From JALZMG01 sp963739975 (lineage in GTDB: Bacteria; Actinomycetota; Acidimicrobiia; Acidimicrobiales; Ilumatobacteraceae), in contig CAVUCK010000001.1 of the NCBI GenBank assembly GCA_963739975.1, positions 1-64,000 on the forward strand: DNA of 64,000 nt, given 5' to 3'. Within the stretch, counting starts at the first letter, position 1, and the number at the start of each line of letters is the position of its first letter. The position numbers and the translations under genes are program-made. Below are positions 52,987 to 64,000 of this stretch, piece after piece. The notes below the pieces were generated by a model, which ran no database searches, was not told the DNA's origin, and worked only from the letters and a program-made list of their open reading frames with translations.

Positions 52987-53161
52987 TGGCCTCGCTCGCT
53001 CCGAAGACTCCGCTCACCGCTGCGGCGGCATGATGACTGCCGTGAGCTCGCTTCGCTCGCAAAGCCGGGCACGGCCGCCCTGACCACACGTGCTCGCTGC
53101 GGCAGGGGCCAAACGGTTCTGCTCATGACGGATGGCCTCGCTCGCTCCGAAGACTCCGCTC
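52985..53161. repeat. 31-bp direct repeat, 146-bp period
   Basis: GATGGCCTCGCTCGCTCCGA and the next 11 bases occur identically at 52,985-53,015 and 53,131-53,161. Between them lie GCTCGCTTCGCTCGC and CGGCACGGCC-type short palindromes. The second copy would add codons LARSEDSA if the bifunctional-nuclease gene started at ATG 53,125, which is why I prefer the later GTG. Confidence 0.75.
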
Positions 53162-53223
53162 CTCATCGGCCTGAGCGGCCGGGCGCACGGCCACGCCGAC
53201 CGCCTCGCGGTACCATCGACGGC

Positions 53224-53715
53224 GTGGTGCCGCTCGAGCTGGTGGGCGTCCGGGTCGAGATCCCGGCCAACACGCCGATGGTGCTGCTGCGTGAGCAGAC
53301 GGGCCGCCAGCGCCTGCTGCCGATCTACATCGGCACGCCCGAGGCCACGTCGATCCACTACGCCCTCGAGGGGGTCACCCCGCCCCGCCCGCTGACTCAC
53401 GACCTGTTCCTGCAGGTCCTGATCGAGCTCGGCGTCACGCTCGAGCAGGTCGTCGTCACGGAGATGCGCGAGCACACGTACTTCGCCGAGCTACACCTGC
53501 GCCGCAGCGGGGGTGACGTCACCGTGATCTCCAGCCGGCCGTCCGACGCCATCGCCCTGGCCGTGCGCTGCTCGGCGCCGCTGTTCGCCTCCGAGGAGCT
53601 GCTCGACGAGGTCGGCCAGGAGCCGACCCCGGAGCCGGAGGAGGAGGCGGAGGAGATCATCGACGAGTTCCGCGACTTCATCGAGCACGTCAACCCCGAG
53701 GACTTCCAGAAATAG
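53224..53715 (+). CDS. bifunctional nuclease family (DUF151) protein
   Basis: 163 aa from GTG 53,224. VPLELVGVRVEIPANTPMVLLREQTGRQRLLPIYIGTPEATSIHYALEGVTPPRPLTHDLFLQVLIELG is the BFN domain, and ISSRPSDAIALAVRCSAPLFASEELL closes it. The acidic C-terminus is rich in Glu (EPTPEPEEEAEEII). Follows the MerR gene as in actinobacteria generally. Function outside plants is unclear. Confidence 0.87.
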   Translation: MVPLELVGVRVEIPANTPMVLLREQTGRQRLLPIYIGTPEATSIHYALEGVTPPRPLTHDLFLQVLIELGVTLEQVVVTEMREHTYFAELHLRRSGGDVTVISSRPSDAIALAVRCSAPLFASEELLDEVGQEPTPEPEEEAEEIIDEFRDFIEHVNPEDFQK

Positions 53716-53738
53716 GTCCCGGTCCGGCCGTCACTAGC

Positions 53739-54203
53739 GTGCCCGCCGTGGACCTGCCGTCGGTGCTCGTGCTGCACGGCCCCAACCTCAACCTGCTGGG
53801 CTCCCGTGAGCCGGAGGTGTACGGCACGGCGACGCTCGACGACCACCTGGCCCGCGCCGAGCGCGCCGCCGCCGCTGCCGGGCTGACGCTGACGGCCCTG
53901 CAGAGCAACCAGGAGGGCGAGCTGGTCGACGCCATCCACGCCGCCAGGGGTCGGCACGCGGCGATCCTCATCAACCCGGGCGCGCTGACCCACTACGCCT
54001 GGAGCCTGCACGACGCGCTGGCCGCCTTCGAGGGCCCGGTCGTCGAGGTCCACCTGTCCAACCCCAACGCCCGCGAACCGTGGCGGCACACGAGCGTCGT
54101 CGCGCCAGTCGCCGACGGCACGATCGTCGGGTTCGGCGGGCTCGGCTACGAGCTGGCCATCCGGGCGATCGCCGATCGCCTTGCGGCCAGGGTGGCGGAA
54201 TGA
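53739..54203 (+). CDS. aroQ: 3-dehydroquinate dehydratase, type II
   Basis: Intact 154-aa shikimate enzyme. HGPNLNLLGSREPEVYGTATLDD with the catalytic Tyr (EVYG), INPGALTHYAWSL, and VEVHLSNPNAREPWRHTS with the His and Asn are all present. GTG start. Overlaps the M24 peptidase gene by 4 bases, an order shared with Mycobacterium (aroQ-pepQ-efp-nusB). Confidence 0.93.
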   Translation: MPAVDLPSVLVLHGPNLNLLGSREPEVYGTATLDDHLARAERAAAAAGLTLTALQSNQEGELVDAIHAARGRHAAILINPGALTHYAWSLHDALAAFEGPVVEVHLSNPNAREPWRHTSVVAPVADGTIVGFGGLGYELAIRAIADRLAARVAE

Positions 54204-55285
54204 CCCTCGAGCTTCCAGCGATCGGCTACGCCGGGCGGCCCGAGGCGGTGCGGGCCGCCCTCGACGGCGCCACCCTGATCGTGTCGACACCGTCCAACCT
54301 GCGGTGGCTGACCGCGTTCGGCGGGACGCTGGGCTGGGCCGTGATCGGACCCGACCGGTTCACGATCGTCACCGACACCCGCTACGCCGATCGGGCGGCA
54401 GCCGACGCCGCGGCAGCCGGTCTGCCCGCCGAGGTGGTGGCCGGGCGGACGCGCGCCGAGGTGCGCGATCACCTGGTCGCCGCGACCTCGGGCGCCGACG
54501 GTTCGCTGCGGGCGGAGGCGGGTGACCTGTCGCACGCCGCCTGGCTCGATCTCGCCAAGGACCTGGAGCTTGCTCCCGACGCCGGCACGATCGCCGGCCT
54601 GCGGCGAGTCAAGGACCCCGGAGAGCTGGCCCGCATCGCCCGTGCCGCCGAGATCGCCGACGCCGCGCTCGACCACGGTCGCGCCGAAGCTGGCCGATGG
54701 TCCGACCGAGGTCGACGTGCGCGACGAGCTCGAGCACACGATGCGCCGCCTCGGCGCCGACGGGCCGAGCTACGACACGATCGTCGCCAGCGGCCCCGAC
54801 CACGCCGCCCGCCCCCACCACCAGACCGCCCGCCGCACCATCGGCGAGGGCGACACCGTCGTCATCGACGTCGGCGCGCTGGTCGACGGCTACCACTCCG
54901 ACATGACCCGCTCGTTCGTGGTCGGTGACCCGTCGCCCGAGCAGGCCGAGGTCTACGACCTCGTCCGCGAGGCGCAGCTGGCCGGCCTGGCCGCCGTCGG
55001 TCCCGACGTGGAGGCGCGCGCTGTCGACGCCGCCTGCCGCGACGTGTTCACCGCCGCCGGTCGCGCCGACTGGTACCTGCACGGCACGGGTCACGGCGTC
55101 GGCCTCGACATCCACGAGGATCCGTTCGCCTCGTCCATCTCCACGGATCGGCTGCTGGTCGGCGACGTCGTGACCGTCGAACCGGGCCTCTATCGTGGCG
55201 GTTTCGGCGGGTTCCGGATCGAGGACCTCGTCACCGTCACCGACACCGGGTGCCGGATCCTCACCGGACTGCCCAAGGACGCGCC

Positions 55286-55313
<28 letters not shown>
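54200..55313 (+). CDS. M24-family Xaa-Pro peptidase (frameshifted)
   Basis: About 370 aa. N-terminal creatinase-like domain (LIVSTPSNLRWLTAFGGTLGWAVIGPDRFTIVTDTRYADRA), then an indel near 54,685 (DAALDH/APKLADGPTEVDVRDELE). The pita-bread domain has VVIDVGALVDGYHSDMTRSF (two Asp), GTGHGVGLDIHEDP (His), VVTVEPGLY (Glu) and FGGFRIEDLVTVT (Glu), the full two-metal set. It overlaps efp at its 3' end by 28 bases. Trims N-terminal Xaa-Pro peptides. Confidence 0.9.
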
Positions 55314-55849
<536 letters not shown>

Positions 55850-55851
55850 TC

Positions 55852-56256
55852 ATGGACAGGCCCGACCGGCGCTCGGACGCCCGGGAGCGAGCGCTCTACA
55901 CGCTCTATGAGGCGCAGGCCAAGGCCATTTCGCCGCTGCAGGTGCTCGAGGCCCAGGTCGTGCCGGCGGACGAGCTCACGGTGCTGCTCGTGCGAGGCGT
56001 CGACGCCCACCGTGAGCGCCTGGACGACGCGATCGCCGCCACGGCGACGGGTTGGGCGCTCTCACGGATGCCGGTGCTGGACCTCAACGTGCTCCGGCTC
56101 GGGGCCTTCGAGCTCGCCGAGCGGCCCGATGTCCCGGTCGCGGTGGTCATCAACGAGGCCGTCGAGCTGGCCAAACGCTTCTCCACCGACGACAGCGGCC
56201 GCTTCGTCAACGGCGTGCTCGCCGCGCTCGTCGACGACTTGCGGCCCGCGACCTGA
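55852..56256 (+). CDS. nusB: transcription antitermination factor NusB
   Basis: Intact 134-aa all-helical RNA-binding factor. ARERALYTLYEAQAKAI, ATGWALSRMPVLDLNVLRLGAFELAERPDVPVAVVINEAVELAKRFSTDDSGRFVNGVLAAL matches the family through the end. Two bases after efp. Followed by a strong hairpin, the end of this operon. Confidence 0.93.
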   Translation: MDRPDRRSDARERALYTLYEAQAKAISPLQVLEAQVVPADELTVLLVRGVDAHRERLDDAIAATATGWALSRMPVLDLNVLRLGAFELAERPDVPVAVVINEAVELAKRFSTDDSGRFVNGVLAALVDDLRPAT

Positions 56257-56270
56257 CGAACCACCGTGCC

Positions 56271-56314
56271 ATGAGCGATGAGCGGTCGTTGACCGCTCAG
56301 CGCTCATCGCTCAT
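56271..56314. terminator. strong hairpin, likely two-way terminator
   Basis: ATGAGCGATGAGCG at 56,271-56,284 pairs with CGCTCATCGCTCAT at 56,301-56,314, with a further GGTC/GACC pair inside. It lies between the convergent nusB and glycosyltransferase-like genes. No T tract, as often in high-GC actinobacteria. Confidence 0.75.
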
Positions 56315-56330
56315 CGCGACGGCGAACCAG

Positions 56331-58002
56331 TCAGGTGGCGCCCGGCGGGTCCGTGAGGGGTGGCGGATCCGGGCGATCCGGGATCTTCCACAGCACGAAC
56401 GACGGGTTCTCCCACACCTTCTCGAAGCCGAGCTCGGCGGCTTGCTCGTCGCTCAGGCGGGTCTGGATGTAGTCGCTGTCGCGGCTCATCGCGTACCAGT
56501 CGCCGCGCTCGACCATCATCTGCACGCTGTTGCCCTGGATCGCCCGCCGCCGCGTGTACAGGTTCATCGTGCGGGCCTGGAAGAACACCACGACGTCGCG
56601 AGCGTCCGTGTACGTCTCGACGGCGGTGAACAGCCCCTGGGCGTCCGGCGCGTCCGGGCCCCATGACACCACCTCGTAGGCGCGGTGGTAGTCGAAGGCG
56701 TGCTTGGTGTCGTCGAGCACACTGAGGAACATCGGCAGCAGCAGCAGCGTCGGCACCACGGCCCGGACTGGCGCCAGCTGCCGGCCGCGAGCGACGAGGC
56801 CGAGCAGGGCGCCCATGCCGTGCAGCGTGAAGTACACGATCAGCGGGACGAGCGTGATGAGGTACCGGCCCTCCCGGAACGGCTGCGTCAGCACGGCCAT
56901 CCCGATGAGCAGCAGCGCGGCCACGAGGTGGGCGTCGCGCTCCGGCCTGCGGATCAACGAGGCGACGATGCCGACCACGGCGAGAACGAGCACGAGCGCC
57001 ATCGCCGCGAACGCCGCGCCGGTGCTGCCGAGCAGCGTGAGATCGTTCGGCCCGGCGTCCTTCAGGCCGATCAGCTCGGCGAACGGGTCCCGGTAGTACT
57101 GCAGGTTGAACCAGACGTGCTGGAGCCCGGACTCGCCGACGTCCTGGCTGGGGTTGAGAATCGGTGCCGGACGGGCGAGCTGCATGACGACGGCCCCGCC
57201 GGCGAACGCCGCGTAGGGCAGGAGCGCGGCTCGCCACGTCGGTCTGCCCGTCACACCGTCGGACCGCACCGTCCGGCGGGCGATGATCCATGCCACGAGC
57301 TGGGCAACGAGGATGGCGCCGAGCAGCAGCACGCCCTCGCGACGGACGTTGAAGGCGGCGAAGGCACAGATCGCGGCGGCGAGGGCGCCGTTGCCCGCCA
57401 GCACGGTCCCGGCCCGCACACGACGGTCGAGCACGTACAGCGTGAGGACGACGAGGAACCAGAACGTCAGGTCGCTGAGCACTTGATCGGTCCGCCCGAG
57501 GTACCAGAAGTTGAGCCCGAAGAAGGCCGCCACGGCCCCGGCCTCGAGCTTCGAGAGCCGCTGCTCCAGCAGGAGGTACAGCACGAGCACGCCGCCCACG
57601 AAGCTGAGGGTCGGGATCAGCTTCGAGCGCGGCATAGTCGATCCCGCCCGTGGCCGTGACGACGCTGAGGAGCGCCGGGAAGCCCCACGGGTAGGCGGTC
57701 GGGCTGAACGACGAGTACGCCGAGTTGTCGATGGCGAACCGGGTGTCGGCCACCACGGTCGCTGCGGTGCCCTCGCTGAGCCCGCGGGCCTGGTTGATGT
57801 AGAGGGCGAAGTCGTCGCCCCAGCTGTGGCCGGGTTCCTGGATCGAGCGGGCGAGCACGAAGAGGGCGGCGCCGACGAGCACGAAGATCAGCGCCCGGGA
57901 GGCGAGGATCCGACCGACAAGCACCTGCAGCTGCGTCGGGCGGACGGGCACCGCCGCCTCGGGCGCCACGCGTTCGTCCGTCGCAGCCCCCGACCAGACC
58001 AT
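56331..58002 (-). CDS. membrane glycosyltransferase-like protein (GT39/ArnT type, frameshifted)
   Basis: About 556 aa with roughly ten helices. The first periplasmic loop contains GDDFALYINQARGLSEG (acidic D-D, as in ArnT/PMT enzymes) and a second part TRFAIDNSAYSSFSPTAYPWGFPALL. An indel near 57,636 breaks the frame, then LIPTLSFVGGVLVLYLLLEQRLSK...FFGLNFWYLGRTDQVLSDLTFW and FREGRYLITLVPLIVYFTLHGM follow. C-terminal soluble domain ends DPPPLTDPPGAT. Catalytic transfer from a lipid-linked sugar is inferred. It sits between nusB and pyrR, which are adjacent in Mycobacterium. Confidence 0.78.
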
Positions 58003-58069
58003 GCGGCCCGCAGCGTACCGGCGCGACCCTCCGGCCCCCGGGCAGCAGGCTCGTGGTACCGTGCCGCCG

Positions 58070-58105
58070 ACCGTGAAGCGGGTCCTGTGAGGCCCAGACG
58101 GGAGC
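58070..58105 (+). promoter_or_regulatory. probable PyrR-binding leader
   Basis: GGGTCCTGTGAGGCCCAGACG at 58,080-58,100 is close to the conserved RNA loop (UCCNGNGAGGCY) bound by PyrR in Bacillus and mycobacteria, with a GGG/CCC stem. It lies directly before the ribosome site GGGAG (58,100-58,104) and the TTG start of pyrR. Binding would block translation when UMP is plentiful. Confidence 0.65.
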
Positions 58106-58109
58106 TGCG

Positions 58110-58640
58110 TTGGACGGAGAACGGCGCCGGGTGCTGAGCCCGGACGATGTGCGGCGGGCCACGACCCGCATGGCCCACGAGATCCTCGAGCGCAACCGCG
58201 GCCTCGACGGCGTCGTTCTGCTGGGCATCCAGTCCGGCGGGGTCTGGTTGGCCGACCGGCTGGCCACCGAGATCGCCGGCATCGAGCGACCGGTGCCCGT
58301 CGGCAGCATCGACGCGTCGCTGTACCGCGACGACATCCGGCTGCGACCCGTGTCGCCGGCGGCCCGCAGCGAGCTGCCCGTCGACCTCGACGGAGCGATC
58401 GTGGTGCTCGTCGACGACGTGCTGTTCACCGGCCGCACCGTGCGTGCCGCACTCGACGCCGTCGCCGACTACGGCCGCCCGCAGGCCGTCCAGCTCGCCG
58501 TGCTCGTCGACCGAGGTCACCGCGAGCTGCCGATCCGGCCGGACTTCGTCGGCAAGAACCTGCCGACCAGCCGCGACGAGGAGGTCAGCGCCACCGCCGA
58601 TGGCGTCGAGCTGGTCACCCGACCGAGGGGCGCGGCGTGA
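58110..58640 (+). CDS. pyrR: bifunctional pyr operon regulator/uracil phosphoribosyltransferase
   Basis: Intact 176-aa protein. The phosphoribosyl-pyrophosphate motif is AIVVLVDDVLFTGRTVRAALDA. RRATTRMAHEILERNRGLDGVVLLGIQSGGVWLADRLA and GSIDASLYRDDIRLRPV are diagnostic. TTG start. Overlaps pyrB by 4 bases. Senses UMP and binds pyr mRNA. Confidence 0.94.
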   Translation: MDGERRRVLSPDDVRRATTRMAHEILERNRGLDGVVLLGIQSGGVWLADRLATEIAGIERPVPVGSIDASLYRDDIRLRPVSPAARSELPVDLDGAIVVLVDDVLFTGRTVRAALDAVADYGRPQAVQLAVLVDRGHRELPIRPDFVGKNLPTSRDEEVSATADGVELVTRPRGAA

Positions 58641-59563
58641 AGCACCTCCGCTCGATCCAGGAGATCGGCCCGGACGGCGTGCTGCGCCTGCTCGACCTCA
58701 CGGCCACGATGGTCGAGGTCAACCAGCGGCCCAACCCTCGGGTGCCGGCGCTGCGCGGTCGCACGGTGTGCAACCTGTTCTTCGAGGACTCGACGCGCAC
58801 GCGCCTGTCGTTCGAGACGGCGGCCAAGCGGTTGTCGGCCGACGTCATGACGTTCACGGTCCGCGAGTCCAGCGTCAACAAGGGCGAGAGCCTGCGCGAC
58901 ACCATCGAGACCATCTCGGCGATGGGCGTCGACGCCTTCGTGATCCGCCACGGATCCAGCGGCGTGCCGTGGCAGGTCAGCCGCTGGACCTCGGCGAGCA
59001 TCGTCAACGCCGGCGACGGCTGGCACGGGCACCCCACCCAGGCGTTGCTCGACGCGTACACGGTGCGCGACGCCCTCGGCCGCACCGGTGGCCTCGACGG
59101 GCTGCGGGTGGCGATCGTGGGCGACATCCGCCACAGCCGCGTCGCCCGCAGCGGCGTCGAGGTCTTCCAAGCGCTGGGCGCCGACGTCACGCTGGTGGCG
59201 CCGGCCACGCTGCTGCCGCCCGTCCCGCCGGCACCGGCGACGGCCGACCTGGACCAGGTGATCGACGAGAAGGTGGACGTCCTCTACCTGCTGCGCATGC
59301 AGCGCGAGCGCATGCACGAGGCCCTCGTGCCGAGCCTGCGCGAGTACAGCGCCCGGTTCGGGCTCACGGCCGAACGGGCCCGGCGACTGCCCGAGCACGC
59401 CCTCGTCATGCACCCTGGTCCGATGAACCGGGGCGTCGAGATCCTCGTCGACCCCGCCGAGCTGCCCGGCGCGGTGATCACCCAGCAGGTGACGAACGGG
59501 ATCGCCGTGCGCATGGCGGTGCTGTTCGAGCTGCTCGGGTCCGGTCCCGAGGTTCCGGGATGA
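58637..59563 (+). CDS. pyrB: aspartate carbamoyltransferase catalytic subunit
   Basis: Intact 308-aa enzyme. Carbamoyl-phosphate loop S52-T-R-T55 in FFEDSTRTRLSFE, HPTQ at H132, and VMHPGPMNRGVEI are all present. No regulatory (PyrI) subunit, as usual in actinobacteria. Confidence 0.95.
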   Translation: MKHLRSIQEIGPDGVLRLLDLTATMVEVNQRPNPRVPALRGRTVCNLFFEDSTRTRLSFETAAKRLSADVMTFTVRESSVNKGESLRDTIETISAMGVDAFVIRHGSSGVPWQVSRWTSASIVNAGDGWHGHPTQALLDAYTVRDALGRTGGLDGLRVAIVGDIRHSRVARSGVEVFQALGADVTLVAPATLLPPVPPAPATADLDQVIDEKVDVLYLLRMQRERMHEALVPSLREYSARFGLTAERARRLPEHALVMHPGPMNRGVEILVDPAELPGAVITQQVTNGIAVRMAVLFELLGSGPEVPG

Positions 59564-60843
59564 TCGTCCTCCTGCGCGGCGGCCGCATCCTCGACCAGCT
59601 GGGCGAGCGGCGCCTCGACGTGCTCGTCGACGACGGTCGAGTCGCCGCCGTCGGCACCGACTTCGACGAGACCGACGACTGGACCCTGCTCGACGCCGGC
59701 GGGTGCGTCATCGCCCCGGGGTTCGTCGACCTCCACGCCCACCTGCGCGAACCGGGCCGCGAGGACGCAGAGACCATCGACAGCGGGTCCCAGGCGGCCG
59801 CCCTCGGCGGCTACACGGCCGTCGTCGCCATGCCCAACACCGAACCGGCCCAGGACGAGCGCGGCGTCGTCGAGTTCGTCCGCCGCCAGGGTGAGCGCGC
59901 CGGGTGGTGCGAGGTGCTGCCGGCCGGCTGCATCACGATGGGCCGGCGCGGCGAGGCGCTGGCCCCGTTCGCCGAGCTCGTGGAGGCCGGCGTGAGGATC
60001 TTCACCGACGACGGCAACGGCGTGCAGGATCCGCTGCTGATGCGTCGGGCGATGGAGTACTCGCTCGGTCTCGACATGGTGCTGGCCCAGCACTGCGAGG
60101 TCGCCCGGCTGACGCAAGGCGCCGTGATGCACGAGGGCCGGTGCTGCAGCGAGCTCGGGCTGCCCGGTTGGCCGGCGGTGGCCGAAGAGCTGATGGTCCA
60201 CCGGGACCTCGAGCTGGCCCGGCTGACCGGTGCCCGCATCCACCTGCTGCACCTCTCGACGGCGGGCAGCGTGGACTTGGTCCGGGCGGCCAAAGCCGAC
60301 GGCATCGCCGTCACCGCCGAGGCGGCGCCGCACCACTTCACGCTGACGGACGAGCACCTCCGGAGCTACGACCCCGTGTTCAAGGTCAACCCGCCGTTGC
60401 GCACGGCCGCCGATGTCGAGGCCATCAAGCGCGGCCTCGGCGACGGCACGATCGACGCCATCGCCACCGACCACGCTCCGCACACCAGCGCCGACAAGGA
60501 GCAGCCGATCGACCACGCACCACCGGGGATGCTCGGGCTGGAGACGGCGCTCGGCGTGGCCCTCGCCGAGCTCGACCTCCCGCTGGTCGACGTGCTGGCG
60601 CTGCTGTCGTGGAAGCCGGCCGCCATCGCCGGCGTGGCCGACCGCCACGGGCGGGCCATCGAGCCCGGGAGTCCTGCCAACCTCGTGGTGCTCGATCCGG
60701 ACGAGACGTGGTCCGTGCGTCCGGCGGCGCTGGCCAGCCGCAGCCGCAACACGCCGTTCGTCGGTCGCGAGTTGCGCGGGCGGATCCGCCACACCATCTT
60801 CAACGGGGTGCCGGTGGTCGTCGACAGCGAGCTGCGTCCATGA
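59560..60843 (+). CDS. pyrC: dihydroorotase
   Basis: Intact 427-aa class I dihydroorotase. H-x-H in PGFVDLHAHLREPGRED, further metal ligands in AQHCEVARL and IHLLHLSTAGSV, and D in IDAIATDHAPHTSADK. The ATG overlaps pyrB (ATGA). The catalytic Asp and carboxy-substrate Arg (HLREP) are kept. Confidence 0.95.
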   Translation: MIVLLRGGRILDQLGERRLDVLVDDGRVAAVGTDFDETDDWTLLDAGGCVIAPGFVDLHAHLREPGREDAETIDSGSQAAALGGYTAVVAMPNTEPAQDERGVVEFVRRQGERAGWCEVLPAGCITMGRRGEALAPFAELVEAGVRIFTDDGNGVQDPLLMRRAMEYSLGLDMVLAQHCEVARLTQGAVMHEGRCCSELGLPGWPAVAEELMVHRDLELARLTGARIHLLHLSTAGSVDLVRAAKADGIAVTAEAAPHHFTLTDEHLRSYDPVFKVNPPLRTAADVEAIKRGLGDGTIDAIATDHAPHTSADKEQPIDHAPPGMLGLETALGVALAELDLPLVDVLALLSWKPAAIAGVADRHGRAIEPGSPANLVVLDPDETWSVRPAALASRSRNTPFVGRELRGRIRHTIFNGVPVVVDSELRP

Positions 60844-62005
60844 CGCCGGGCGTCCTCGTCCTGGCCGACGGTTCGTCGTTCGAGGGCGACCTGGTGGGCG
60901 CTCCGACGGTGGCCGCCGGGCAGGTCGTCTTCAACACCGCCCTGACCGGCTACCAGGAGATCCTCACCGACCCGAGCTACGCCGGGCAGATCATCACGTT
61001 CACCAACCCGCACATCGGCAACTACGGGGTCAACGCCACCGACTTCGAGTCCCGCCGCCTGTTCTGCCGGGGCGTCGTCGTGCGCGAGCTGGCCCGGCGC
61101 CCGAGCAACCGCCGGTCACAGGCGGACCTCGACTCGCTGCTGCGCCGCTACGGCATCCCCGGCATCGCCGGGATCGACACCCGCCGGCTGACCAGGCTGA
61201 TCCGCGAGTCGGGGGCGATCGGCGGCGCGTTCGGGCCTGCCGACGACGCCGAGGCCCTGACCCGTGCCGCCGCCGAGGAGCCCGGGACTGATGGTGTCGA
61301 CCTCGTGGCCGCGGTGACGACGCCCGAGCCGTACACGGTCGGTCAGGGCGGTCGGTTCCGCATCGTGGCCTACGACTACGGCATCAAGCGCACGATCCTG
61401 CGCCACCTCAGCGGGTTGGGGGTGGTCGAGGTCGTTCCGGCATCGACGTCCGCCGCCGACGCACTCGCCCTCGAGCCCGACGGGATCTTCCTGTCCAACG
61501 GTCCGGGCGACCCGGCCGAGGTCGCCGGCGCCACCGGCATCATCGCCGACCTGCTCGGGTCGGGGGTGCCGGTCTTCGGCATCTGTCTCGGTCACCAGCT
61601 GCTCGGCCGGGCCCTCGGCGGCGAGACGGTCGAGCTGCCGTTCGGCCACCACGGCGCCAACCACCCGGTCAAGGACCTGACGACCGGCTCGATCGAGATC
61701 ACCAGCCAGAACCACAACTTCGCCGTGGCCATCGACTCGCTGGCCGGCGTCGCCGATCTGACCCACGTCAACCTCAACGACGGCGTGTGCGAGGGCCTGG
61801 CGGTGCGCGACGCCAACGCGTTCGGCGTGCAGCACCACCCGGAGGCCGGCCCGGGTCCGCACGACGCCAGCTACCTGTTCGCCCGCTTCGCCCAACGCCT
61901 GATCAGCCACGGCGGCGGTGGATGGGCGCCCGTCGAGGCGCGAATGCCGCTGCCGCCGTCCGAACCAGTCGGCCTGCCCGAGCCGGCGGCGGGGGTGACG
62001 GCCTG

Positions 62006-62006
<1 letters not shown>
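60840..62006 (+). CDS. carA: carbamoyl-phosphate synthase small subunit
   Basis: Intact 388-aa glutaminase subunit. Catalytic Cys is in VFGICLGHQLLGRALGG, and His/Glu are in VQHHPEAGPGPHD. N-terminal GSSFEGDLVGAPTVAAGQVVFNTALTGYQEILTDPSYAGQIITFTNPHIGNYGVN is standard. Overlaps pyrC and carB by 1-4 bases. Confidence 0.95.

Positions 62007-64000
<1,994 letters not shown>

Noticed and set aside
58147..60843. A very long open frame across pyrR, pyrB and pyrC
   Set aside because: Only its last part is PyrC. The rest is an out-of-frame reading of pyrR and pyrB, rich in Arg/Pro/Ser.

Overview
The window looks like a composite of at least two unrelated high-GC genomes. Positions 1 to about 43,585 read as an alphaproteobacterium of the Bradyrhizobium/Xanthobacteraceae kind. 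The evidence is the many solute-binding proteins of the Bug, TRAP and ABC types, CoA-transferase and sugar-acid genes, an IS110 element, and several families of intergenic palindromes typical of that group. From about 43,585 to 64,000 the gene order is actinobacterial, probably Acidimicrobiia-like: pgsA, gcvH, FHA protein, MerR protein, bifunctional nuclease, aroQ, M24 peptidase, efp, nusB, pyrR, pyrB, pyrC, carA, carB. The two halves meet inside two truncated genes, an oligopeptide ABC ATPase and an M23 peptidase, so a chimeric assembly is the simplest reading.

Layout of the first half. 41-6,453 (minus) is an amino-acid ABC transporter followed by a TauD-type dioxygenase, a NitT/TauT-type binding protein and a Bug protein. 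6,671-8,191 (minus) is a metallo-hydrolase plus glutathione transferase pair. 8,340-10,588 (plus) is a two-subunit CoA transferase with an alpha/beta hydrolase. 10,750-15,422 holds a HAD phosphatase, a two-domain L,D-transpeptidase-like protein, a second Bug protein and a Clp-N protein. 15,683-23,991 is a sugar-acid module: SDR, two paralogous binding proteins and a GntR regulator, divergent from an enolase-superfamily dehydratase, two permeases and two unknown proteins. It has no ABC ATPase and ends against a 290-bp hydrolase fragment. 24,289-28,181 holds a GST, an ArsR/AHSA1 pair, a GAF histidine kinase and a DUF899 protein. Next come an IS110 element (about 28.5-30.0 kb), a TRAP transporter (30,176-33,054), a toxin-rich stretch with a Fic enzyme and an Xre/RES toxin-antitoxin pair (33,224-35,833), a sorbosone-dehydrogenase-like protein, and a peptide ABC operon carrying RidA and an epimerase (37,681-43,588, minus).

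Layout of the second half. 43,589-48,266 has cell-envelope and lipid genes: an M23 fragment, PAP2, GT4, a PIG-L deacetylase and a YbhN/LPG-synthase-like protein. An HMCES/SRAP protein and a HIT protein flank a DUF559/AbiEi gene that is itself enclosed by about 53-bp inverted repeats (49,028-50,122). The rest is housekeeping: phospholipid synthesis, glycine cleavage H protein, regulators, dehydroquinase, EF-P, NusB, and the pyrimidine operon with a likely PyrR-binding leader.

Many genes in the first half carry single-base frameshifts (at least 20 genes), often in short homopolymers, against three genes in the second half. I read most of these as uncorrected sequencing indels and give whole-gene spans. 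The most notable signals are the inverted-repeat-flanked DUF559 gene, the six-copy operator array before the Fic gene, the TA and GntR operators, and the hairpin that covers the IS110 start region.
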